NCBI GenBank assembly: GCA_949128015.1
Contig: CASBRC010000122.1
Location: 1-5,514, forward strand
Length of the DNA: 5,514 nt
Source: Synechococcales cyanobacterium PMM_0003
Lineage (GTDB): Bacteria > Cyanobacteriota > Cyanobacteriia > Pseudanabaenales > Pseudanabaenaceae
Reading direction: 5' to 3'
A program made the position numbers and the translations under genes. The notes under the pieces are model-generated. The model worked only from the letters and a program-made list of their open reading frames with translations, was not told the origin of the DNA and did not search any database. Positions within the stretch are counted from its first letter, which is position 1. Every line of letters begins with the position of its first letter. This document shows positions 1-4,751 of the stretch, piece after piece.

Positions 1-294
1 ATGGCAGTTTACGGATCAACTAAGAGCGAGGCAGAAAAGACACTTCGCCGCCTTGTGTTACTGTCCACCGCCAAAATCTTGGCTCTCAATGTCACGGAGG
101 AGGTAGAAAAGAAAAATATAAATCTCAAGAAACTGGCAAAAACTGTATACCCCGCTTATGCAACTTTGCTTGTACGCCGCCCCACAACAGGGGAGGGACG
201 TAATTTTACTGATGGGACTAAGCTTGATGAGGATCGCATCAGGATCGATTTATGGCCCAGTGAAGCACCCAAAGGAATACCACCACTAAAATAA
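1..294 (+). CDS. Hypothetical protein, 97 aa, first gene of the fibre-like operon
   Basis: I do not recognise this family. The frame opens with ATG at the first base of the window and ends in TAA. The product is small and basic in its first half (residues 8-45 look helical, with many Lys, Arg and Glu), and has a charged C-terminal half ending in a Pro-rich tail (SEAPKGIPPLK). There is no signal peptide or membrane segment. Its stop overlaps the ATG of the next gene by one base (TAATG), so the two are probably translationally coupled. Being joined to two genes with phage-fibre-like repeats suggests a structural or assembly role, but that is inference from position only. An upstream in-frame extension cannot be excluded because the window starts here. 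If the sequence is circular, AGG at 5506-5508 would be a ribosome binding site six bases before this ATG. Confidence 0.75.
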   Translation: MAVYGSTKSEAEKTLRRLVLLSTAKILALNVTEEVEKKNINLKKLAKTVYPAYATLLVRRPTTGEGRNFTDGTKLDEDRIRIDLWPSEAPKGIPPLK

Positions 295-596
295 TGCCTA
301 TCTCTAATCCAATCGTGAACTTGATAACTAATCCAGCAACACCACCCCCGCCCCCTGTGGTGTTGCTGGAAAGCACCGATCCTCTCGTTGCACCAATTCG
401 CGATCGCACTTTTTGGCTAAATCTTTCAACTAATAAGCTTTGGCTAGCGATCGCCACTAATTTGCTATCTGATTGGATTGCGATCGGCGGCTCTAATACT
501 GGTGAGCCTGTTGATGTTGCAAGCATTCTGAATAAGATTTTGGTTCAGGATGGGCAAGTTTTGACTACTGATGACCACGTTATTTTTGAGGATTAA
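294..596 (+). CDS. Small fibre-like protein with one binding-repeat module, 100 aa
   Basis: The ATG overlaps the previous stop by one base, and there is no good ribosome binding site close by, so translation probably depends on the upstream gene. Residues 1-16 are followed by a five-proline stretch (residues 17-21). Residues 27-66 form one copy of a module found three times in the next gene: 'DPLVAP', then a hydrophobic strand, 'STNKLWLA', then 'DWIAIGG'. Residues 71-100 are acidic and end in HVIFED. The pattern AP, Tyr or Trp strand, Asp/Ser-Thr-Asn turn, then GW/DW and L/I resembles the short beta repeats in phage tail fibre and minor structural proteins. No signal peptide or membrane helix is seen. 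A surface or adaptor protein paired with the next product is likely; the exact role is unknown. A 14-bp perfect hairpin is encoded over residues 13-26. Confidence 0.8.
   Translation: MPISNPIVNLITNPATPPPPPVVLLESTDPLVAPIRDRTFWLNLSTNKLWLAIATNLLSDWIAIGGSNTGEPVDVASILNKILVQDGQVLTTDDHVIFED
332..370. repeat. Perfect 14-bp inverted repeat with C-rich loop inside a gene
   Basis: The arm TCCAGCAACACCAC (332-345) is the exact reverse complement of 357-370. The 11-base loop is almost all C (CCCCGCCCCCT). It lies about 40 bases after the start codon of the 100-residue gene and encodes the Pro-rich segment. There is no U-run after it, so it is not a standard terminator. It could pause ribosomes or RNA polymerase, or be a structural signal in single-stranded DNA. 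Confidence 0.8.
588..592 (+). promoter_or_regulatory. Ribosome binding site that fixes the start of the 319-residue gene
   Basis: GAGGA ends eight bases before ATG 601. An in-frame ATG at 571 would extend the protein by ten residues, but it lies inside the previous gene and has no such site, so 601 is preferred. Confidence 0.7.
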
Positions 597-600
597 AATC

Positions 601-1560
601 ATGACTAGACATTCAACTCTAAATAATGCCGATGATTTGCATTATGCAAAAATCCGCACTTTCACAGGGAATCCCAACGCGATCGCCCCAAATTTTATCG
701 ATCAAATATTGACGGCAACAGACACTAACAAAGTTTATAGAGCGACTGGAATAATCGCAGGGGCTTTGGTAGAGCTTATTGCAAACGATTCAGTGGGGGG
801 TGATAGCAGCGTGATTTTCAACAATGAACTTGCGATCGCGCCTCAGATAGCATCCCAGATTTTAATAGATACAAGCACCAACAGGATTTATAGAGCGACT
901 GGCTTAGATCTGGGAAATTGGATTGAGTTAATAGGGGGGAGTGATGGCGCTCCTTCGACAATTTCGATCTCGGCTGGATCTCCATCAGTCGCTCCTATCG
1001 AGGTTGGGCAAATGTATTTTGATTATCTTTCGCGGATTCAGTGGGTTGCTGTGAGGGCAGGGAGTGTTAACGGGTGGGTAGAGTTGGGTCATCTTACTTC
1101 TCTAAATTGTGATCTTTTAAATAATTCTGTACAATCTTTTAGCTCAAACAGTCTTCATATTTTTTATGCTGATGTAACAGATGTAAGTAACATAGAAAAC
1201 GCAGACTATACTTTCACAAATTATTTAGGAGAGGTTAACTTATCTGGGGGGGGGGCGACTACAAATGACATCGTGTTCCCTCAAGGTCGAGGGGCTTTTG
1301 TCTTTGTTCCAGCCATTCAAGGGATCGATCCTGCATTAATAGCTATTAATACTGAAGAAATGTATACAGGGTCTAATTCACAGGCACAGTTTGAGATCCG
1401 CGAATCTGCCTACAATCTTTTCGCTAATGATGGATTGGATTTTATAGATGTTCCCATCGGGAAAAAATATCTATGGATTACAAGTTACAGACATGATGAA
1501 TCAATGAGTTTAATATCTAAAAGCGTTTTTGGGGTGAGAACAACAGTTAGTGATGCATAA
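601..1560 (+). CDS. Putative phage-fibre-like / receptor-binding protein with three tandem modules, 319 aa
   Basis: ATG 601 is chosen for its GAGGA site; it follows the previous stop by four bases. Residues 23-62, 74-113 and 124-163 are three copies of a module of about 40 residues: 'AIAP' or 'SVAP', then Gln-Ile/Met-Leu/Tyr, an Asp-Thr-Asn turn, 'YRATG', then 'GNWIELIGG' or 'NGWVELG'. The first two copies share 16 identical bases (734-749 and 887-902). This matches a common theme of phage fibre and host-binding proteins. Residues 165-319 form a different, beta-rich, unique domain, perhaps the receptor-binding tip. There is no signal peptide or membrane helix, so it is unlike the classical filamentous-phage pIII. 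A G10 run at codons 216-219 sits at the start of the unique domain and could make the gene phase-variable. A strong terminator follows the stop directly. Fold and role are inferred from the repeat pattern. Confidence 0.85.
   Translation: MTRHSTLNNADDLHYAKIRTFTGNPNAIAPNFIDQILTATDTNKVYRATGIIAGALVELIANDSVGGDSSVIFNNELAIAPQIASQILIDTSTNRIYRATGLDLGNWIELIGGSDGAPSTISISAGSPSVAPIEVGQMYFDYLSRIQWVAVRAGSVNGWVELGHLTSLNCDLLNNSVQSFSSNSLHIFYADVTDVSNIENADYTFTNYLGEVNLSGGGATTNDIVFPQGRGAFVFVPAIQGIDPALIAINTEEMYTGSNSQAQFEIRESAYNLFANDGLDFIDVPIGKKYLWITSYRHDESMSLISKSVFGVRTTVSDA
734..902 (+). repeat. Direct repeat marking a duplicated protein module
   Basis: TTTATAGAGCGACTGG occurs at 734-749 and again at 887-902, 153 bases (51 codons) apart and in the same frame. 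It encodes the 'YRATG' part of modules 1 and 2. The identity at DNA level suggests a fairly recent internal duplication. Confidence 0.8.
1246..1255 (+). repeat. Run of ten G in the fibre-like gene (possible slippage site)
   Basis: Ten consecutive G encode Gly216-Gly218 and the first base of Ala219. Loss of one G would add 27 wrong residues and then a stop (about 245 aa). Gain of one G would stop seven residues after Ser215. Shorter G6 runs lie at 795-800 and 934-939 in the same gene. A run this long is mutable in replication and also error-prone in sequencing. Confidence 0.85.
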
Positions 1561-1595
1561 AGAAGGCGATCGCAATATTGCGATCGCCTTTTTTA
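1559..1595. terminator. HIP1 palindrome copy 1, terminator between convergent genes
   Basis: A perfect 28-bp palindrome (1563-1590) has arms AAGGCGATCGCAAT, each carrying one HIP1 octamer, and is followed by a T6 run on the plus strand. It starts right after the stop of the 319-residue gene. On the minus strand the T-rich tail is weaker (TTCTTTA), but the convergent 66-residue gene ends at its other edge, so it may serve both. Confidence 0.85.
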
Positions 1596-1793
1596 TGGGG
1601 TGGTAGCCTCACTCTTAGCGATAAAATCTCGCCACTTGTCAGGCAGTTTGACCATCAGATCATATTCAACCTTGTTAATAATTGCCCTTTTACAGTATTC
1701 GGCGGGGACTTCGCCAGATTCAGCCATAGCCAAAATCACAGCATAAATGTTGTCAGGGAGAGAGACTTGGATAGTTTTTGAGTCACGAGCCAT
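1593..1793 (-). CDS. Small ribbon-helix-helix DNA-binding protein, 66 aa
   Basis: This is a probable Arc/CopG-type transcription regulator that dimerises through an N-terminal beta strand and binds DNA with it. Residues 7-12 (TIQVSL) form the strand, 'PDNIYAVILAMAESG' (13-27) fits helix A, and 'VPAEYCKRAIINKVEYDLM' (29-47) fits helix B. This is the usual RHH spacing, followed by a short tail (48-66). The length is typical of stand-alone RHH proteins. The gene runs opposite to both neighbours. The ATG has no clear ribosome binding site; the leader is AT-rich. Eight bases upstream begins a set of alternating TATCTA/TAGATA half-sites, a likely operator, so autoregulation and control of the divergent operon at 1933 are plausible. 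It could instead be the antitoxin half of a toxin-antitoxin pair, but no toxin gene is adjacent. Confidence 0.85.
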   Translation of the reverse strand: MARDSKTIQVSLPDNIYAVILAMAESGEVPAEYCKRAIINKVEYDLMVKLPDKWRDFIAKSEATTP

Positions 1794-1801
1794 AAAATTA
1801 A

Positions 1802-1829
1802 TATCTAAACACTGTGTAGATACTATCTA
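1802..1829. promoter_or_regulatory. Two overlapping palindromes, probable RHH operator
   Basis: Positions 1802-1822 form a dyad with 9 of 10 base pairs matching (TATCTA and TAGATA outer arms, ACA and TGT inner arms, one central base). Positions 1817-1829 form a second perfect dyad (TAGATA, one base, TATCTA). The three half-sites TATCTA, TAGATA, TATCTA alternate in direction. The array starts eight bases before the start codon of the 66-residue RHH gene and lies in the spacer shared with the divergent operon. Confidence 0.6.
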
Positions 1830-1840
1830 ATAACTGTGCA

Positions 1841-1869
1841 TTTACACCTTATTTGTTGTATAACATTAA
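1841..1869 (+). promoter_or_regulatory. Possible promoter for the ATPase operon
   Basis: TTTACA (1841-1846) could be a -35 with CATTAA (1864-1869) 17 bases later. An alternative is TGTGCA (1835-1840) with TATAAC (1859-1864) at 18 bases. Neither is strong. Either would start RNA close to the hairpin at 1872. Confidence 0.3.
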
Positions 1870-1871
1870 AA

Positions 1872-1906
1872 AGCAGGGCGCTAAGTTTCCACACGAACGC
1901 CCTGCT
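1872..1906 (+). other. Leader hairpin ahead of the ATPase operon
   Basis: AGCAGGGCG (1872-1880) pairs exactly with 1898-1906, with a 17-base loop. The stem is GC-rich in AT-rich surroundings and ends 26 bases before ATG 1933. No T-run follows. It may be an RNA leader structure, or a DNA structure such as an origin or packaging signal if the element goes through a single-stranded stage. Confidence 0.55.
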
Positions 1907-1932
1907 ACCCTTTCACCAAGAGTCTTAAGATT

Positions 1933-2199
1933 ATGGCAGTAAAGCAGAAATTAGAGGTAGTGCCATTACTACCGAACGATAAAAACCAGCTAGAAGATGC
2001 GATCGCAAAAAGTCTAGCTAACGAAATTAATCAGCTAATTGAAGGGATCGACTTTCGCAAAGTCGGCGCACTGACAGCGAAACACCTTGGAGAACTTTTT
2101 AAACAGAAAGTTATTGATTGGGCTAAATCGGATAAATCAGCCTATGTGCCTACGAATGAAGTTGAGGCGATCGCTATGTCTGATGAGGTCGCAGCATGA
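1933..2199 (+). CDS. Small helical hypothetical protein, 88 aa, first gene of the ATPase operon
   Basis: I do not recognise the family. The first ATG after the leader hairpin has only a weak site (AAGAG, 1918-1922) at ten bases. Residues 17-37 and 42-65 look like amphipathic helices; residues 66-88 are an acidic, probably flexible tail. No membrane helix, signal peptide or cysteine is present. It contains two HIP1 octamers (1999-2006, 2167-2174). The stop overlaps the next start by four bases (ATGA), so it is translated together with the coiled-coil membrane protein. Being first in an operon that ends in a DNA-pumping type ATPase, it could be a soluble partner, for example one that binds DNA or bridges to the membrane proteins. 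That role is inferred only from position. Confidence 0.8.
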   Translation: MAVKQKLEVVPLLPNDKNQLEDAIAKSLANEINQLIEGIDFRKVGALTAKHLGELFKQKVIDWAKSDKSAYVPTNEVEAIAMSDEVAA

Positions 2200-2777
2200 A
2201 AGAAGATGCGATCGTATTATTGGAGACTCAAGCAATCATGCGGGATTTACCCGCCGAGCTTCAGCGCGATGACGAGATTTTAAATGCAGTAATCGAGTCA
2301 TTACAGAAAGATGTAAGCACTGTTTTAGTGCGTCAAGATGCGCTAGAAATCGCTCAAATCAAGCTCAAAGCACAAGTAGACAGAGGCTTTGAGCTTGTTG
2401 CGGGTGAGTTCCAAAAAGTTCGGCATGAGGCGGAAGTAGATCGGGTTCATGCTCAATATGCGAAACAGTCGGCAGTCGAAGCCAAGCAAGCCGCCGAGCA
2501 AGCCCTAATAAAAATCCAAGAAGTTGCAGTCACCGCCGCCGTAGCCAGTGCAAAGGCTGACGGGGCGAAGGATATAGCGAAACGCCCTGCTTATCTTGGC
2601 GGTGATCCTGTCCTAACATTTTTGGCAGTGGCGATCGTTGGCGTTCTTGCCTTGATTACGATGTCTAGAGTCTCTGTTGCGCCAGCCGTAGAGAACAAAG
2701 GATCGACTATTAAATGTGGTGTTGATGTTAATTGCATCTACGAAGGACAGCCAAAGCCAATTAGAGGGGGTGTTTGA
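2196..2777 (+). CDS. Coiled-coil protein with a single membrane anchor, 193 aa
   Basis: ATG overlaps the previous stop by four bases. Residues 20-120 are strongly helical and charged, rich in Ala, Glu, Gln and Lys with heptad-like hydrophobic spacing, and are probably a long coiled coil. A single membrane segment follows at about 138-156 (PVLTFLAVAIVGVLALITM). The C-terminal 35 residues are polar, with two cysteines (Cys174, Cys180) that could form a disulfide outside the cytoplasm. There is no N-terminal signal, so the coiled coil is likely cytoplasmic and the Cys-containing tail periplasmic. Such a layout suits a membrane-bound scaffold or adaptor that gathers the soluble ATPase encoded two genes downstream. 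No known family is recognised. A helix-rich plasmid or phage membrane protein of another type is an alternative. Confidence 0.85.
   Translation: MKEDAIVLLETQAIMRDLPAELQRDDEILNAVIESLQKDVSTVLVRQDALEIAQIKLKAQVDRGFELVAGEFQKVRHEAEVDRVHAQYAKQSAVEAKQAAEQALIKIQEVAVTAAVASAKADGAKDIAKRPAYLGGDPVLTFLAVAIVGVLALITMSRVSVAPAVENKGSTIKCGVDVNCIYEGQPKPIRGGV
2763..2770 (+). promoter_or_regulatory. Strong ribosome binding site of the three-helix membrane gene
   Basis: AGAGGGGG ends six bases before ATG 2777. This spacing favours ATG 2777 over the adjacent in-frame TTG 2774. Confidence 0.7.
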
Positions 2778-3235
2778 TGGGTGCAACCGTTGAAGAATTA
2801 AAGAAAAAGTACAAAGATGCTGCCCCTGCTGCCCCTGCCGCCGAGGCTAAAGAACCGACAGCAACAAAAGATCGGGGTATCAAAGGCACTTTAGTCGATG
2901 ATTATGCGATCGAAATTGCAATGAAGGTTTTAACACTGCTTTCAATCCTTGTAATCGGTAGTATTGGCTATTTGTGGCTAGAAAAGGTTACAACAATTCC
3001 CGCAATTGTTTGCCCTGCTGCCTCAACCGCCTCTCAATGCGTCGCAAAGGCTGCTTTTATTACTCTTACCCCTGTTCGGATCTGGTTCCCCGTCGTTGGT
3101 TGGGGTTTGTTGGCTTTTACTCATCAGCCATTTTTACGGTTTGGCTGGTGGGGTTTATTGGCGACTTTAACCGTGCTGCCTACAGTTAGCGGCTATTTGT
3201 GGCAATTCTTTCAATTATTGGTAGGTACAAGATGA
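2777..3235 (+). CDS. Integral membrane protein with three predicted helices, 152 aa
   Basis: ATG 2777 shares one base with the preceding TGA and has a strong ribosome binding site. Residues 1-45 are a soluble, Lys/Ala/Pro-rich N-terminus (KKKYKDAAPAAPAAEAKEP). Predicted membrane helices lie at about 48-68 (VLTLLSILVIGSIGYLWL), 101-117 and 122-148, the last two rich in Trp and Phe. The loop after helix 1 holds Cys79 and Cys88, a possible disulfide on the outer side. With the N-terminus inside, the C-terminus would be outside. The coupled position between the anchored coiled-coil protein and the ATPase suggests a channel or docking platform in the inner membrane. No family is recognised; this function is inferred from context. 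Confidence 0.85.
   Translation: MGATVEELKKKYKDAAPAAPAAEAKEPTATKDRGIKGTLVDDYAIEIAMKVLTLLSILVIGSIGYLWLEKVTTIPAIVCPAASTASQCVAKAAFITLTPVRIWFPVVGWGLLAFTHQPFLRFGWWGLLATLTVLPTVSGYLWQFFQLLVGTR
3223..3225 (+). promoter_or_regulatory. Ribosome binding site deciding the ATPase start
   Basis: AGG lies six bases before ATG 3232. The upstream in-frame GTG at 3199 would add eleven residues that lie wholly within the previous gene, so ATG 3232 with its ATGA overlap is preferred. Confidence 0.6.
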
Positions 3236-4320
3236 GCGCGATTGAGGCTTTTTGTGATTTGCCCGATGAGATTCGGGCTTGGTGGCAATCTACGATCATC
3301 AACCCTGCTGATGAATGGGAGAGTATGAGCGAAGATCAGCAATGGGCGCTCGTAGCGGCTCTAGATTCGGCTCATCAGGTAAAAATTTCAAGCCCAAATA
3401 CATCGATGTCGATTCCTGAATTTGCCGATATTCGGAAAGCCCTTTCTAAGCCTCACATGCTGCTATTAGGCGAAACTGGATCGGGTAAGTCTACGCTGGT
3501 GAAGTACCTTGTCTCTCACTCATCGGCTCCCGCGATTGTTCTCGATCCTCATGCTGCACCTGATGACTGGCAAGGTATGACGGTTATCGGGGCAGGACGA
3601 AAGTATAAGAATATAGGCGATGAAGTAGATCGGCTTGTGCTTTTGATGGATGCTCGCTATGAGGCAAGGGCAGAGGGACAAAAAAACTTTGTTCCTTTGT
3701 TAGTCATCATTGATGAGTTTCCTGCCATTGCTGCCGCACTGGGTAAGTCATTCACTGATGCAATTATGCTTTTAGTGCGTGAAGCTCGAAAAATCAGTAT
3801 TAAGTTGATAATACTGAGCATCGGCTCTGAGGTAAAATCCTTGGGCATTGAAGGGCAAGGATCGATCCGTGAATGTTTTGCGATGATTTCACTAGGAAAA
3901 TTCGCTAAGACAAGGGCTAAGGCTTTGGGCGATGAGGCTATAAAAGAGGTGATTCGATCTGCTAAGTATGCGGCAATGTTGGACGATTTGCCCTGTGCTT
4001 TGCCTGAAATAGATCAGGTTTTCCTTCAGCAATTGCCCCTTCCTCCCGACTATCAAAGGCAACTTACATCGACTTCCACTTCCACTAACACTTACAGCCC
4101 CGTAAGTGCGTTAGTTAGCTCACCGTCTGCACTTACAGACTTACAGACTTGCACTTACACTTACGAAAACCCCGATATTGAGCTATCCCGTAAGTGTAAG
4201 TCCATGTTGCAAGCTGGTAAGCCAGTAACATGGATCGTCGAAAATCTACTAGGCTGCAAGGGGCGTAATTTCGCTCAGGGGAAACAGCGATTTCATGATC
4301 TATTACAATTAGCAAACTAG
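3232..4320 (+). CDS. FtsK/HerA-type P-loop ATPase with C-terminal helical domain, 362 aa
   Basis: Probable ATP-driven DNA translocase, packaging or assembly motor. The start overlaps the previous stop by four bases. Residues 1-68 are an acidic, Trp-containing N-terminus. Walker A is GETGSGKST (80-88, Lys86); 'VLDPH' follows at 103-107; Walker B is LLVIIDE (156-162, Asp161-Glu162). The strand 'KLIILS' (191-196) and 'EVKSLGIEGQGSIRE' (200-214) continue the RecA-like core to about residue 225. Ile197 stands where FtsK/HerA relatives usually have a Gln. Residues 279-312 are a Thr/Ser/Tyr-rich linker encoded by hexamer repeats. Residues 315-360 (RKCKSMLQAGKPVTWIVENL onward) look like a small helical, possibly DNA-binding, domain. 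There is no membrane helix, unlike the filamentous-phage pI/Zot proteins; the two preceding gene products may provide the anchor. The general ATPase class is firm, the biological job is not. Confidence 0.88.
   Translation: MSAIEAFCDLPDEIRAWWQSTIINPADEWESMSEDQQWALVAALDSAHQVKISSPNTSMSIPEFADIRKALSKPHMLLLGETGSGKSTLVKYLVSHSSAPAIVLDPHAAPDDWQGMTVIGAGRKYKNIGDEVDRLVLLMDARYEARAEGQKNFVPLLVIIDEFPAIAAALGKSFTDAIMLLVREARKISIKLIILSIGSEVKSLGIEGQGSIRECFAMISLGKFAKTRAKALGDEAIKEVIRSAKYAAMLDDLPCALPEIDQVFLQQLPLPPDYQRQLTSTSTSTNTYSPVSALVSSPSALTDLQTCTYTYENPDIELSRKCKSMLQAGKPVTWIVENLLGCKGRNFAQGKQRFHDLLQLAN
4062..4201. repeat. Cluster of ACTTAC repeats inside the ATPase gene
   Basis: The hexamer ACTTAC or its complement GTAAGT occurs nine times: starting at 4062, 4090, 4131, 4139, 4153 and 4159 on the plus strand, and at 4102, 4190 and 4196 on the minus strand. 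Tandem units run 4072-4095 (ACTTCC, ACTTCC, ACTAAC, ACTTAC) and 4131-4164. A perfect 13-bp inverted repeat pairs 4153-4165 with 4189-4201 around a 23-base loop, and a 7-bp one pairs 4089-4095 with 4102-4108. They encode the Thr/Ser/Tyr linker of the ATPase. They may be a simple expanding repeat or an iteron-like binding array. Confidence 0.8.
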
Positions 4321-4326
4321 GCTAGA

Positions 4327-4366
4327 CACAAAGAAGGCGATCGCAATATTGCGATCGCCTTTTGTG
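4327..4366. terminator. HIP1 palindrome copy 2, probable terminator of the ATPase operon
   Basis: The same 28-bp palindrome lies at 4334-4361, extended by CACAA (4327-4331) pairing with TTGTG (4362-4366) past a two-base bulge. It begins seven bases after the ATPase stop. The plus-strand T-run is short (TTTTG), so termination may be partial and allow read-through into the 61-residue gene. Confidence 0.7.
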
Positions 4367-4434
4367 GGCTTGTCTTTCAAATTTCTTTTGCTTGGCTGGA
4401 ACCTTTATTTAAAAAAAGATGGTTTGAATAAATT

Positions 4435-4620
4435 ATGAAATTACCTTTGTTTATTGTTGGTTTGATTTTGGTGGCGATCGGCGCGATTATCTTGCGCCCG
4501 ATCGTCAAGCAATTGCCTGATTTTGGATTCCTTGATTTCCTGATAGGTGGTTTCGGTCTGTCGCTGTTTACCAGTGGTCTAAAAATGCTGTGGTGGGCGT
4601 TGACTTTGCCTTTGCCTTAA
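4435..4620 (+). CDS. Small hydrophobic membrane protein, 61 aa
   Basis: ATG 4435 opens a 61-residue frame with two predicted membrane stretches: residues 5-20 (LFIVGLILVAIGAIIL) and about 30-58 (FLDFLIGGFGLSLF, then LKMLWWALTLPL). They are separated by a short basic loop (Arg21, Lys25). No cleavable signal peptide is evident, although helix 1 could act as a signal anchor. No clear ribosome binding site or promoter is seen in the 68 bases after the upstream hairpin; the leader is AT-rich. The gene sits alone between two inverted copies of the HIP1 palindrome. Candidates are a holin-like or minor coat-like protein, or an accessory membrane subunit. The sequence does not decide among them, and its size and composition do not match a standard filamentous-phage major coat. 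Confidence 0.7.
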   Translation: MKLPLFIVGLILVAIGAIILRPIVKQLPDFGFLDFLIGGFGLSLFTSGLKMLWWALTLPLP

Positions 4621-4751
4621 AATAAAAAGGGTTTTACCGTGCTGTATCAATGCTACGGGTTAAAAAAAGCGATACGGTAGAGATGTGGGAGCGCAAGTCT
4701 GACCCTGACTATGGAACTGGGTGGGGTATCCAGTCGGTAACACGCCAAAAT
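4621..4751 (+). other. Structured spacer between the 61-residue gene and palindrome copy 3
   Basis: This spacer contains short inverted repeats: TACCGT (4635-4640) with ACGGTA further on, and ACTGG with CCAGT around a nine-base G-rich loop. There is no tRNA or known riboswitch that I recognise. It overlaps the beginning of a doubtful 56-residue frame (4650-4820). It could hold a small RNA, an untranslated tail, or part of an origin. Confidence 0.3.

Noticed and set aside
239..526. Minus-strand open frame of 95 codons
   Set aside because: It lies antisense over the 97- and 100-residue genes. Its Gly/Val-rich product reflects the polyproline hairpin region, and it has no ribosome binding site or operon partner.
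571..600. Earlier ATG for the fibre-like gene
   Set aside because: It lies inside the preceding gene and lacks a ribosome binding site, whereas ATG 601 has GAGGA at eight bases.
1578..1781. Plus-strand open frame of 67 codons opposite the 66-residue RHH gene
   Set aside because: The minus-strand frame gives a clear RHH pattern. This frame begins inside the terminator palindrome.
1593..1793. Toxin-antitoxin module
   Set aside because: The RHH protein alone fits an antitoxin, but no toxin gene lies next to it on the same strand.
2087..2272. Open frame of 61 codons overlapping two operon genes
   Set aside because: It is in another frame across the ATGA junction of two well-coupled genes, and its composition is not convincing.
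2974..3189. Open frame of 71 codons within the three-helix membrane gene
   Set aside because: It is a shifted-frame shadow of a membrane-coding region, with no start signal of its own.
3199..3231. GTG start adding eleven residues to the ATPase
   Set aside because: The extension overlaps the previous gene entirely. ATG 3232 has AGG at six bases and the common ATGA overlap.
3657..3848. Minus-strand open frame of 63 codons inside the ATPase gene
   Set aside because: It is antisense to the Walker B region and has no promoter or ribosome binding site.
4062..4201. CRISPR array
   Set aside because: The units are only 6-8 bases, irregularly spaced, on both strands and within an open reading frame. 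There are no spacers of constant length and no cas genes.
4133..4315. Minus-strand open frame of 60 codons inside the ATPase gene
   Set aside because: It is antisense to the ACTTAC repeats and the C-terminal domain, and its product is unconvincing.
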